From Gammaproteobacteria bacterium (GTDB lineage Bacteria; Pseudomonadota; Gammaproteobacteria; SZUA-229): a DNA stretch of 64,000 nucleotides. A program made the translations under genes and the position numbers. The DNA lies in contig JADGFA010000002.1 of NCBI GenBank assembly GCA_016744065.1, positions 1 to 64,000 on the forward strand. The letters are read 5' to 3'. Positions 32,549 through 41,472 of this stretch are shown here, in pieces (within the stretch, counting starts at the first letter, position 1; each line of letters opens with the position of its first letter). The notes under the pieces were generated by a model. It was not told the origin of the DNA, made no database searches, and saw only the letters and a list, made by a program, of their open reading frames with translations.

Positions 32549-32935
32549 CTAGGTACTTTCACCATTAAGACAGGCCTCAATAGCGTGTTCAGGCGTATTA
32601 TGTAAAAATGCACCGTATATTGGATAAAGCTTATTGAGCTTCTCTACAAACTGGGTTTCTTCTTTTATTACAAAAATAATCGTGCTGGTATCTGGGCTAT
32701 ATTTGGGTAAGGCGGATAACAGAACATCCAGATTACTCACATTTACACCCGCATAGTTATTTCCATAGCCATAAAAAAATTCAGCAACAATAAAATCAGG
32801 TTTATAGGTTTTTAATGCTTTAATTGCATTACGACTGGAATTGACCTTAATTTCACGGGCCCCCATCTGTTTATACAAACTGGATAATTTTGGGTGCGTG
32901 GGTGACTCAATAATAGAAAGAATAGTCAGGCTCAT
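32549..32935 (-). CDS. Degenerate receiver-like protein
   Basis: A 128-residue cytoplasmic protein that follows the alternating beta/alpha pattern of a response-regulator receiver: LTILSIIES, then KPDFIVAEFFYGYG where the phospho-acceptor aspartate would be, TIIFVIKEE and YGAFLHNTPEHAIEAC. The acceptor site reads VAEFF, with glutamate in place of aspartate, and the acidic pair after the first strand is missing. It is therefore likely a pseudo-receiver that does not use phosphorylation. I start at ATG 32935; a TTG at 32962 would add nine residues. It is divergent from uup. Confidence 0.65.
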   Translation of the reverse strand: MSLTILSIIESPTHPKLSSLYKQMGAREIKVNSSRNAIKALKTYKPDFIVAEFFYGYGNNYAGVNVSNLDVLLSALPKYSPDTSTIIFVIKEETQFVEKLNKLYPIYGAFLHNTPEHAIEACLNGEST

Positions 32936-33022
32936 AATGGTTCTATTGTGTGAAAAAGCCAATAATACTATCAGGCTCTGATAAAATACACGCCACTTAA
33001 CAGGATAATTTGCAATAACCCT

Positions 33023-34918
33023 ATGGCATTACTCACACTACGAAATATTAATCTGGGCTTTGGCGGCCCGAACCTGTTCGATTCCCTTAATCTCCAGATT
33101 GAGCCAAAAGAACGCCTGTGCCTGTTAGGGCGTAATGGTGAGGGTAAATCAACCTTAATGAAACTCATTGGTGGCATGGTAAAGGCCGATGAGGGCAGTA
33201 TAGAACAACAGCAAAATCTAAAAATTGCCTACCTGACACAGGATATCCCAGATGATGTAACAGGCAGTGTATATGACGTAGTGGCCTCTGGTTTAGAAGG
33301 GGTGGGTGAGATACTAAAAAATTACCATCATTGCAGTCTTGAATTAGCAGAAGACTATACCGAACAGAAAATGGAAGAACTGTCTCGCATTCAACATGAG
33401 TTAGAAGCAGTCGATGGCTGGAGCCTGTCACAACAGATAGAAACAACCATATCATTACTGGAGCTACCTACAGATGATGAATTCAGTTCACTATCCGGTG
33501 GTCTGAAGCGTCGCGTATTGTTGGGGCGAGCACTGGTGGTGGAGCCAGACCTGTTATTGCTGGATGAGCCAACCAATCACCTGGATGTAGAGGCGATTCA
33601 GTGGATAGAAGAATTCCTGCTTAACTGGAATGGCAGCGTATTATTTGTAACCCATGACCGATCATTTCTGAGACGGCTGGCAACCCGTATTATTGAACTG
33701 GATCGTGGCAAACTTACGTCCTGGCCAGGTAACTATGAAACCTATTTACTGCGTAAACAGGAGTCGTTAGAAAACGAAGAAAAAGAAAATGCCTTGTTTG
33801 ATAAGCGACTGGCACAGGAAGAGGTATGGATTCGTCAGGGCATTAAGGCGCGCCGCACCCGTAACGAAGGCCGAGTGCGCGCACTGGAGGCGCTGCGCAA
33901 AGAGCGTTCTCAGCGGCGTGAACAAAAGGGCCAGGTTAATATGCAGGTTTCAGCCCAGGATAGTTCAGGCAAACGGGTGGTTGAGGCAGAAAATTTAAGT
34001 TATAGCTATGGCGAGACGTTAATTGTTAAGGGCTTCAGTACCTTAATAACCCGTGGTGATCGTATTGGTGTCATTGGCCCTAATGGTGTTGGCAAATCAA
34101 CATTAATAAAATTGATGTTAGGTGAGCTGCAACCCGATGAGGGAAAAGTTGAGCTGGGTACCAAGCTGGAAATAGCCTATTTTGATCAGTTACGTTCAGA
34201 ATTAGATTTAAAGAAAAGTGTCAGGGACAACCTGGCTCCGGGTACAGATAAAATAACCGTTGCAGGCAGGGAAAAGCATGTGATGAGTTATCTCAGTGAT
34301 TTTCTGTTTGCGCCTGCACGCGCAAATTCACCAGTGAGTACACTATCCGGTGGGGAACGTAATCGTTTAATGTTAGCCAAACTGTTTGCAAGACCCTTTA
34401 ACCTTCTGGTTATGGATGAGCCAACAAATGACCTGGATGTTGAAACGCTGGAATTACTTGAAGACCTGTTAATGTCGTATGAAGGCACATTAATTTTAAT
34501 AAGTCATGATCGTGCTTTTCTTGATAATGTAGTCACCAGTACACTGGTATTTGAAGGTAATGGACAGGTGAATGAGTATGTAGGTGGTTATGAAGACTGG
34601 TTAAGGCAGTTTAAAAACAAGCTGAATCGAAAAAAAGAAAATAAACCTGAAGAAATAAAAAAAGAGAAAAAACCCGAAGAACAGAAAAAAACACTTAAAA
34701 AACGTTCATTTAAAGAGCAAAGGGAGCTGGATGAACTGCCCGTATTAATAGAAACCCTGGATAAAGAAATGGCAGAAATAACTGAAAAAATGGCTGATGA
34801 AAAATTTTATCAGCAAAATAAAGAAGTAATTGCCATAACGACAACACGTGTTTCCGAAATAGAATATGAGTTAAAAGAAGCGTATAAGCGCTGGGAACAG
34901 TTAGAAGAAACTGAATAA
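33023..34918 (+). CDS. uup: ABC-F ATPase Uup
   Basis: A 631-residue ABC-F protein without membrane domains; such proteins act on ribosomes or in DNA repair. Two ATPase domains are seen: Walker A GRNGEGKST at 36-44 with LSGG at 157-160, and Walker A GPNGVGKST at 352-360 with LSGGERNRLMLAKLF near 440. The interdomain linker (about 245-310) is charged. A C-terminal coiled coil rich in K and E (about 535-631) marks Uup and binds DNA in other members. Length matches Uup. Confidence 0.93.
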   Translation: MALLTLRNINLGFGGPNLFDSLNLQIEPKERLCLLGRNGEGKSTLMKLIGGMVKADEGSIEQQQNLKIAYLTQDIPDDVTGSVYDVVASGLEGVGEILKNYHHCSLELAEDYTEQKMEELSRIQHELEAVDGWSLSQQIETTISLLELPTDDEFSSLSGGLKRRVLLGRALVVEPDLLLLDEPTNHLDVEAIQWIEEFLLNWNGSVLFVTHDRSFLRRLATRIIELDRGKLTSWPGNYETYLLRKQESLENEEKENALFDKRLAQEEVWIRQGIKARRTRNEGRVRALEALRKERSQRREQKGQVNMQVSAQDSSGKRVVEAENLSYSYGETLIVKGFSTLITRGDRIGVIGPNGVGKSTLIKLMLGELQPDEGKVELGTKLEIAYFDQLRSELDLKKSVRDNLAPGTDKITVAGREKHVMSYLSDFLFAPARANSPVSTLSGGERNRLMLAKLFARPFNLLVMDEPTNDLDVETLELLEDLLMSYEGTLILISHDRAFLDNVVTSTLVFEGNGQVNEYVGGYEDWLRQFKNKLNRKKENKPEEIKKEKKPEEQKKTLKKRSFKEQRELDELPVLIETLDKEMAEITEKMADEKFYQQNKEVIAITTTRVSEIEYELKEAYKRWEQLEETE

Positions 34919-35214
34919 TAAACAGGCGGTTATTGGTTATTAAATAAGAAGAATAATATACGGGTTTATTTTTTAATTTTTGGCCAGGTATAGAAAAAGG
35001 ACGTATAAAAAATAAGAACGGTAAAAGTATAAAATAGAAATGGACCAGTGCTTTTATTAGCGATTTAGCTAAATAAAGCAGATTTAAATTTCCAGGGAAA
35101 TTAGTTGTTAAAAAGCAATATATAAAATAGTTATTGATATTAAGCAATATTGTAAATATTAAATAATGTACGCTCATTTTTATAATGGCTTAATAACTTA
35201 TATCTGGATTGAAT

Positions 35215-36419
35215 ATGCAAGCCCATGATTTTTTTTGAGTCTATTAATTATACTATTAACGGCACGCGTATTTGCTGAGCTTGCAACACGATTAAAGTCA
35301 CCCGCCGTCATTGGTGAGCTATTTGCTGGTGTGTTACTGGGGCCGAGCCTGTTAGGCTGGATAGAGCCGACACAGGCAATAAAACTGATGGCCGGTATTG
35401 GTATTATACTGCTTTTATTTGAAGTGGGCTTAGGCACAGATGTTAAGCGTCTGGTGCGCACTGGCGTTGCCTCTATTATCGTCGCGGTTTCAGGTTTTGT
35501 TTTGCCGCTTTTATTGGGATTTATGCTGGCATATTGGGTATTTGAGCTGTCGTTAATGGTCTCGTTATTTATTGGCGGTACGCTTACTGCAACGAGCATC
35601 GGTATTACAATAAGAGTACTAACCGACCTTAAGCGTCAAAATTCAAAAGAGGGGCAAATTGTTCTCGGTGCAGCAGTACTGGACGATGTACTGGGTGTCG
35701 TGTTATTGGCATTACTTTATGAGTTTTCTATTGGTGGTGGTGTCAGTGTAATGAATACCGGTAAGGTGCTGGTATTTATTACAGCCTTTTTTGTGCTGGC
35801 GCCGGTAGCGGCTAAATTAATGTCAATCGTTATTAAACGCTTTGATACAAGCAGTGAAATTCCCGGATTAATACCCACAACCATTGTCTCTCTGGTACTG
35901 TTTTTTGCCTGGTTAGCACATGCTTTTGGCGCACCTGAATTACTCGGCGGTTTTGCTGCTGGTCTGGCATTATCACGGCGTTTTTTTATGCCACTTGGTA
36001 TCGCGCTTCATGGTGATGAGGCTTTTGCTGATCGTATTGAACTACAGATGAAACCTATTGTACAACTGTTTACGCCTATCTTTTTTGTAATGGTGGGGTT
36101 GTCGCTAAACCTGCGTGAAATAGATTGGGGTTCAGCATTTATATGGTGGTTCTCACTCTCTTTATTAGTGGTGGCTGTGACGGGGAAAATACTAGGCGCG
36201 ATGTTATTAAAAGAAAATAATGCTACCCGCTGGATGATTGGTACCGCGATGGTGCCCCGCGGTGAAGTCGGCCTTATATTTGCAGAGCTTGGTCGGCAAA
36301 GTGACATATATAATAATGAAATTTATGCCGGAATGATTATTGTTATTGCATTAACTACATTATTGCCTCCATTTTTTATAAAATGGTATTACAGTGCATA
36401 CAGGCATGAATTTAAATAA
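35215..36419 (+). CDS. CPA2 family cation:proton antiporter (start out of frame across a T8 run)
   Basis: A sodium- or potassium/proton antiporter of the monovalent cation:proton antiporter-2 family with 10-12 hydrophobic segments; landmark words are SPAVIGELFAGVLLGPSLLGW, LAGIGIILLLFEVGLG and PRGEVGLIFAE. The open frame runs 35235-36419 (394 residues) but begins at a TTG. Seven codons upstream an ATG (35215) would give MQAHDFF, as in homologues, but the eight-T run at 35229-35236 puts TGA at 35236. With one more T the frames join. I see no kinase-type TrkA domains. It could be a sequencing error, a slip-regulated start, or a true mutation. Coordinates include the upstream ATG. Confidence 0.85.
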
Positions 36420-36898
36420 AAATAAATGAAATTATTCAACTTTTAAAAACTTATATGATATAAATATTTTTCATCCCTTAATCCGCTTTAGTTTTAGGAG
36501 CAGTCAAAGTTCAGTGGTTTGTCAGGCATGTGAGTTTGAAAAATAAGCCATGTTAGATTAGAAATAAAAGGAGCAGGTGACAAACAAGAAATATTTTCTT
36601 CTGTAATTAAATGTTACAGCTTTCTTTATTTTTTAACCTTCAGGATATAATACTAAAACAATACAGTCTCTCTGACTTTGTGGGATATGTGCTGTTCCTT
36701 TTGGGTTATGAATGAAACTGCCTAGTGAGTATTACTATTTTTAGATTTACCTCTACTTAAAGTTTTTGTTAAGTATTACTTTGCTGGAGATACTGGATAG
36801 TAAAAATTGTAGTAACGTTTAAACAGTTTAAGTTTTTATATGATGTGTAATTGGGTGTTAGTGAGGTGTTGCAGATTATGCGGCTAGTTATTAATATC
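36420..36898. other. Intergenic region after the antiporter
   Basis: About 480 AT-rich bases with no credible gene. There are scattered short repeats only. It ends at the inverted-repeat element beginning at 36899. Confidence 0.4.
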
Positions 36899-37000
36899 CT
36901 GTCATCCTGAGCGAAACAAAGTGCAGCCGAAGGATCTTAAGTGCCTTAGTATTCGAGTTTAAGGGTTTTCCACTATGCTCTGCTTCGGTCAAGATGACAG
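36899..37000. repeat. About 100-base element with 17-base terminal inverted repeats
   Basis: The left end, CTGTCATCCTGAGCGAA (36899-36915), is matched by the inverted right end (36984-37000) at 15 of 17 positions, the first eight perfectly. The left end followed by CCGAAGGATCT resembles a motif I remember as a dispersed intergenic repeat in many bacterial genomes (sharing GTCATCCTGAG and GAAGGATCT). It is non-coding and may fold into a long hairpin. It lies between the antiporter and the convergent MBL gene. Confidence 0.65.
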
Positions 37001-37035
37001 TGTGGTGTTACGGATAGCCGCGTTATTTTAACTGC

Positions 37036-38004
37036 TTATTCGGCGAGTAATTCGGCTTCCATTGAAAGATAAACCTGATAAGCATTGATACGATTACCCG
37101 CATCAAATGCGGGCAGGTTTTTAAATTCAGACCAGTCGGCATTGTCATAAACTTCAGAAAATGGGGTGAATTCATTTACCCCTGCGCCCATCACTTTTCT
37201 TAAATAAGCCAGATAACGTCGGGTTAAAGAAATAACCTTGTCTGGTTTATCTGTTGCAGGGCCATGGCCGGGTATAAGAGCGGTCAGGCCATTTGTTTCT
37301 AGTTGGGTTAATGTTTCCAGCCATTTTTTAGAGTCTGCATTGCCAACGAAGGGTATGCGTTTTCGAAAGATGATATCACCTGAAAATAAAACGTTATCGG
37401 GTTTAACCAGCATGGTCAGGTCGCCATCAGAATGTGCCTTGCCCATAAAGTTTAAGGTGAATGTTTTTTCACCTAAGGTGAAGGTAGTTGATTTTTCAAC
37501 AGTAGTATCCGGCAGAACTAAGTGTGTATTTTTATTTACCCAGGGTGCAAGTGAGTTTCGGCGTTCGTTTAAACGGCTTGCGGCGGCTTCTGACTGAATG
37601 TATTTTTGAGCACCCAGGGGTGCAATAATTTCTGCACCGAGTTTTTCAAAAGCCTGTAGGCCATAAATATGATCTGCATGAAAATGACTCACCACGACTT
37701 TTTTAATGGGTTGTGATGTTACACTTTTAATTTTTTTTATTAAATCATTAGCAAGAGAAGGCGTGCCTAATGCATCAAAAACAACAACGCCTTTTTTGGT
37801 GATGACAAAGCCAGCATTAGAAATAAAGCCTTCGTTATCGGTAGCAATGCCAGCTTCACCTTTAACATAATAAATATGTTCAGTGACCCTGTTGATTTGC
37901 ATATCAACTGATGTGGGGGCGTAGGTGATGTTTTTGGTGGTTGCACTTAATGGAGTGGCGATAACAAGCATAATTAATATTAGCCATCTATTGCATATAT
38001 GCAT
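37036..38004 (-). CDS. Exported metallo-beta-lactamase-fold hydrolase (SoxH-like / quinoprotein relay type)
   Basis: A 322-residue protein with a signal peptide (MHICNRWLILIMLVIATPLSA) and a metallo-beta-lactamase fold. The metal motif HFHADH is at 107-112 and further ligands are GKAHSDGDL and IPGHGPATD. It resembles the exported MBL proteins near sox and quinoprotein genes, which hydrolyse or transfer thiol or sulfur compounds; the substrate is not proven. The start at 38004 has GAGGAAG seven bases upstream and overlaps the DsrE-like gene by 17 bases, so the two are translationally coupled. A longer frame to 38043 is unlikely. Confidence 0.85.
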   Translation of the reverse strand: MHICNRWLILIMLVIATPLSATTKNITYAPTSVDMQINRVTEHIYYVKGEAGIATDNEGFISNAGFVITKKGVVVFDALGTPSLANDLIKKIKSVTSQPIKKVVVSHFHADHIYGLQAFEKLGAEIIAPLGAQKYIQSEAAASRLNERRNSLAPWVNKNTHLVLPDTTVEKSTTFTLGEKTFTLNFMGKAHSDGDLTMLVKPDNVLFSGDIIFRKRIPFVGNADSKKWLETLTQLETNGLTALIPGHGPATDKPDKVISLTRRYLAYLRKVMGAGVNEFTPFSEVYDNADWSEFKNLPAFDAGNRINAYQVYLSMEAELLAE

Positions 38005-38482
38005 GATCTTCCTCGTTTTGCAGGCGAATGATTTCAGCATCACCCATTGGTATTATTTCGACAAAGCCGTGTATGTTTTTGGGTTTATAACCCAGGCCTT
38101 CGGCTGCAGCTTCGCATATTTTTATTTTTAGTACCTCACTGTCAACCAGGCTCTGGGCGCGTTGCATTAATGCTTTGTGTTTTGCATAATTTTTTATGGC
38201 AAAAAAATTGATTTCATGGCCGTGCAGAACAAGCACTATGGATTGATCAAATGGGTCAGCACCGGTAGTTTTACTCAGGTAGCTTGCTCGACTCAGTACA
38301 CTTTCCAGTTTTTCTACTGTTTTGACATGCACATCGTAAACGACTTTTTGTGGTTTGTATTCTGTGGGTGTTGGTTTGGCGCCACCCCAGGGAGATAATT
38401 CTACTGCAAATAATGGTGTACTAAAGATAATATTGAGTATGAAGCTTAAGAGTAAACCTGAGTATGGATTTTTTTTTAACAT
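37988..38482 (-). CDS. Exported DsrE/DsrF-like protein
   Basis: A 164-residue secreted protein (signal peptide MLKKNPYSGLLLSFILNIIFSTPLFA). The fold pattern is DsrE-like: a strand KVVYDVHVK, the segment SIVLVLHGHEINFFAIKNY, and the helix KIKICEAAAEGLGYK with the conserved-position cysteine near 132. DsrE proteins handle reactive sulfur. It precedes the MBL gene in the same transcript, and such pairs are common in proteobacteria as I recall. The partner and substrate are unknown. Confidence 0.8.
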   Translation of the reverse strand: MLKKNPYSGLLLSFILNIIFSTPLFAVELSPWGGAKPTPTEYKPQKVVYDVHVKTVEKLESVLSRASYLSKTTGADPFDQSIVLVLHGHEINFFAIKNYAKHKALMQRAQSLVDSEVLKIKICEAAAEGLGYKPKNIHGFVEIIPMGDAEIIRLQNEEDHAYMQ

Positions 38483-38641
38483 AGAGTGGCTCCAGTGTTA
38501 TGAAAAGTTTTGTCCGTTAATTATAGTACTTACTTAAGAATATCAGAGAGCAGGGGTGGTTGTGTAATTAAGTAGAGATTATATTAGCTCTGATAAAAAG
38601 ATTGAGTATATATAGATGTGTTACAGGCCTGTTTATTCCAT

Positions 38642-39541
38642 TTATTTAAGTTGTTCATAGAAAAATGAGCTGCTTAGCTGATCTATAAACCATTGCAGTG
38701 AGCGGCCTGTTTTTCCCGTACGCCATGCAAGATAAGCTGTGGCAGTCTGGTGTCCTGTTTCGATTTTTTTTTCAATTAATAGACCCTGTTCGATTTCTTT
38801 CTGGATCAGGTAGCGAGGTAAAAAACCGACCCCCATACCCATAATATGCGCTTTTATTTTGGTTTTAAAGTCAGGTACGGTGAAAATATCCTGCCCGGTA
38901 TAAATGCCAGCCGTTCTAGGGGGTAAGTTACGTGATGTGTCGGCCACGGCAATAGCTCTATAATTTGAAATTATATCTTCTGCTATAGGGTTGTGTTCAT
39001 TGGCAAGTGGGTGGTCGGGTGCGATGACAAATACCCAGTTAATCTGGCATAGTTTACGGGAGTGGTATCCGCCACCTGTTGGGCCATTGTCCGGAGCACC
39101 TATTATCAGGTCAGCTCTATTGCTCATTAAAGCATCCCATGTGCCACCGTAAACTTCAGTATGTAATTTAATATGTGTGCCACTTTTTTGCTGGTAAAAC
39201 TCATTGATAAGCTCAAGTAAATTATCAACAGGCAGCATATCTGCGATGGCAATATTTAACTCTGCCTCCCATCCTTTTGAGACTTTTTTTACCTGATTTT
39301 CCAGGTTGGAAACAGCGTCCAGTAAATGGCGTCCCTCTGATAACAGGAATTTTCCTGATTCGGTGAGCCTGGCTCTATGCCCTGCTCTATTGAATAGTGG
39401 GGTATCCAGGTCCTGTTCTAGTTTTTTCATGCTGTAGGTAATTGCTGATGGGACGCGGTGCAGTGTTTCTGCGGCGGCGGCAAAGCTGCCCTGTCTATGT
39501 ATGGCATCTAGAACAATTAGAGCATCAAGTGTTATTTTCAT
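38642..39541 (-). CDS. LysR-family transcriptional regulator
   Basis: A 299-residue LysR regulator. The N-terminal winged helix-turn-helix (about 1-60: LDALIVLDAIHRQGSFAAAAETLHRV) is followed by a periplasmic-binding-like effector domain (about 90-295). It is divergent from the DUF3187 gene at 39685, and the 143-base gap probably holds its operator. The ligand is not visible. LysR genes often control the divergent neighbour, so DUF3187 regulation is a reasonable guess. Confidence 0.92.
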   Translation of the reverse strand: MKITLDALIVLDAIHRQGSFAAAAETLHRVPSAITYSMKKLEQDLDTPLFNRAGHRARLTESGKFLLSEGRHLLDAVSNLENQVKKVSKGWEAELNIAIADMLPVDNLLELINEFYQQKSGTHIKLHTEVYGGTWDALMSNRADLIIGAPDNGPTGGGYHSRKLCQINWVFVIAPDHPLANEHNPIAEDIISNYRAIAVADTSRNLPPRTAGIYTGQDIFTVPDFKTKIKAHIMGMGVGFLPRYLIQKEIEQGLLIEKKIETGHQTATAYLAWRTGKTGRSLQWFIDQLSSSFFYEQLK

Positions 39542-39684
39542 TCAAATATTTTAAACAAAATATGCAGATATTTCTAATATTATTAATGCAACCGTCTAAT
39601 TACTATTGAGTCTTAGTACATAAGCTAGATAGCTTAAATGATTTTATTTATATTTATCTAATTGATTAATAAGGAATTTATAGT

Positions 39685-40755
39685 ATGTTCAGCCGTGATA
39701 ACTTAATTGTGTCTAAAGCTGTATTGGGTCAAAGTTTTAAATTATCATATATCAAATATCTTGTATTAGTCGTTAATCTGCTGTTTTTTGTATCGTTTCT
39801 TGTACCTGTTAATGTTTTGAGGGCTGAAACCTATGCTCCTGATCCATACTGGCAGGGTACGTTGGGCCCATTAAATATACGTTCCCTGTCGCCAGGTCAG
39901 TCATTACGCTTAGCACCTTTGCCGGCCTCTCCTTATGGATTGCCTGAGGGTGAAACGGAGTTGCATTTTAATATTGCGGCGGCGAGTATTTTTTTACAGT
40001 CACCGGACATGTATCTGATTGATTTTAATTTTATTGATTCTCGTTTTGCGGTAACTCATGGGTTTTCAAATGGCTGGTCTACGGAATTGTCGTTTAATGA
40101 TCGGCGGATTCATAATTTATATCTTGATGAATTTGTAGAGTCTTTTCACAATGTGTTTGGAATTGAACAAAATGGTCGAGATGTAAATCAGAATGAAACG
40201 CATGTTGTTATACCCAGGTATTCGGCTAATTTTGCGAGTGAATTAGAGGGTTCTTTTTCACAAACAATAGGTCTGTCTATTCAAAAGGTATTAATTGATA
40301 AAAGTGTAGAGTGGCCTGCTGTTGCGGTTATTTTTAACACCAGTTTAGAGACCCTGTCGGATGGAATTATAGAAAAGGGAGCACTGGATTATGGCTTGCA
40401 GTTAACGATGGCGCAAAAACATGCTTCTGGTTATATGTTTGCTAATCTTACATACACACGATTTGGTTCTGATAAAGCACTGGACCTTGTTCCTCTAACA
40501 GAAAAGCAGTTTTCTGGCATGCTTGGGTATGAGTTTACGTTGGGTGCGAACCAGGCTTTTGTTGTGCAGTATTTATTTAGTGAAGGGGTGTTGATTGACC
40601 TGGGGGCGCTGGACAAAGTAAGCCATGAAATACATTTTGGCTATAAATGGCGTACGGAAAATAATATTTTAGAGGTGGGTCTGGTAGAAAATATTGTGAA
40701 TTTTGATAATGGCCCGGATGTCGGTTTTATGTTTGGTATTACGCACAGGTTGTAG
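39685..40755 (+). CDS. DUF3187 outer-membrane protein
   Basis: A 356-residue protein of the DUF3187 family. It has an uncommonly long N-terminal leader with a hydrophobic stretch at about 25-47 (YLVLVVNLLFFVSFLVPVNVLRAE) and then a beta-rich body with alternating patterns and an ending FMFGITHRL, as in outer-membrane barrels. The usual family start (LGPLNIRSLSPGQ..LRL) is at about 60-75. Function is unknown. The start ATG 39685 is preferred as the only upstream one; an internal start could give a shorter leader. Confidence 0.82.
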   Translation: MFSRDNLIVSKAVLGQSFKLSYIKYLVLVVNLLFFVSFLVPVNVLRAETYAPDPYWQGTLGPLNIRSLSPGQSLRLAPLPASPYGLPEGETELHFNIAAASIFLQSPDMYLIDFNFIDSRFAVTHGFSNGWSTELSFNDRRIHNLYLDEFVESFHNVFGIEQNGRDVNQNETHVVIPRYSANFASELEGSFSQTIGLSIQKVLIDKSVEWPAVAVIFNTSLETLSDGIIEKGALDYGLQLTMAQKHASGYMFANLTYTRFGSDKALDLVPLTEKQFSGMLGYEFTLGANQAFVVQYLFSEGVLIDLGALDKVSHEIHFGYKWRTENNILEVGLVENIVNFDNGPDVGFMFGITHRL

Positions 40756-40899
40756 AAAATGCCTGTTCTGGGATGGCCGCTGGTTTTCTATGAATAAGGA
40801 TTAGGAGGGGGGAGTGTATGCGGGGCGTTTGTTAAAAGATGCCAGGGTCGTCATTAACAGTAGCATAATGCTCTAACAACCCGTGTACCTCTAGTGACT

Positions 40900-40960
40900 C
40901 CAGGTTAAGGTGAAAAATATAAACCTGATGCCTGCGTTTATATTTTTAAATAAAACCTGG
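40900..40960. terminator. Long hairpin between convergent genes
   Basis: Between the DUF3187 and DsrC-like genes a 61-base segment folds: outer stem CCAGGTT (40900-40906) with AACCTGG (40954-40960), and a perfect inner stem of 12 base pairs, AAAAATATAAAC (40913-40924) with GTTTATATTTTT (40936-40947), around an 11-base loop. Being between two converging genes, it could stop transcription on both strands, with A and T runs on each arm. Confidence 0.6.
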
Positions 40961-40992
40961 TGCCATATAAGGGGTATCACCGTATTGTTAAA

Positions 40993-41328
40993 TTAACTAC
41001 AGCCTTTAGGGCGCGGTAAACCTGCAATTTTATTTGCACATTTAATCAGGCCTGTTGGAAATAGAGAATAAATGTATTTCTGATCACTTTTATCCTTGCC
41101 GTATTCTTTTTTCATCTTTTTAGAAAAAGCGCGTGGCTCACAAACAATACCGTTATCTGTAAAGTGTGCACGGGCCATATTAATTATGTTCCAGTGCTCC
41201 TCAGTTAGCTCAGGTACGTTTTCAGTAACGGCTATTTTTGCTGCTAATTCTTCGCTCCACTCATCCAGATTTAGCAACCAGCCCGCTTCGCTTAATTCAA
41301 TTGTCTTACCGTCAACAACCGCTTCCAT
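40993..41328 (-). CDS. DsrC/TusE-family sulfur-transfer protein with displaced cysteine
   Basis: A 111-residue DsrC/TusE-family protein. It has the family body (DGKTIELSEAGWLLNLDEW ... LTEEHWNIIN) and the tail IKCANKIAGLPRPKGCS. The last cysteine (Cys110, the family's CysA) is in place. The second redox cysteine of true DsrC lies 11 residues before it; here that position is Asn99, and a cysteine is two residues further upstream at 97. TusE proteins have no cysteine at the canonical place. It is a paralogue of sulfur trafficking or persulfide transfer type; the exact class is uncertain. Confidence 0.85.
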   Translation of the reverse strand: MEAVVDGKTIELSEAGWLLNLDEWSEELAAKIAVTENVPELTEEHWNIINMARAHFTDNGIVCEPRAFSKKMKKEYGKDKSDQKYIYSLFPTGLIKCANKIAGLPRPKGCS

Positions 41329-41472
41329 TAAATCACCTCGTAAAATATAAATAATCTTGACTAATTTAGTCAGGTATTATCCATGAAAAAGCTTCAGGAG
41401 GCAAATGTTTTTGTCTACTTTGTTAGACAGTCGTCTTAGTTGGTGATAGTGTAAATATCTTCGCGTTCTTTA

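Noticed and set aside
34710..35177. Open frame of 155 residues on the minus strand over the uup end
   Set aside because: Low-complexity Leu/Phe/Tyr-rich translation antisense to the uup coiled coil and AT-rich spacer; no ribosome site.
38005..38043. Longer start of the MBL protein (to 38043)
   Set aside because: The internal ATG at 38004 has a strong ribosome site and a proper signal peptide.
40756..40899. GTG-start 21-codon frame with a strong AGGAGGGGGG site
   Set aside because: Too short and no further support; the purine run could be chance.
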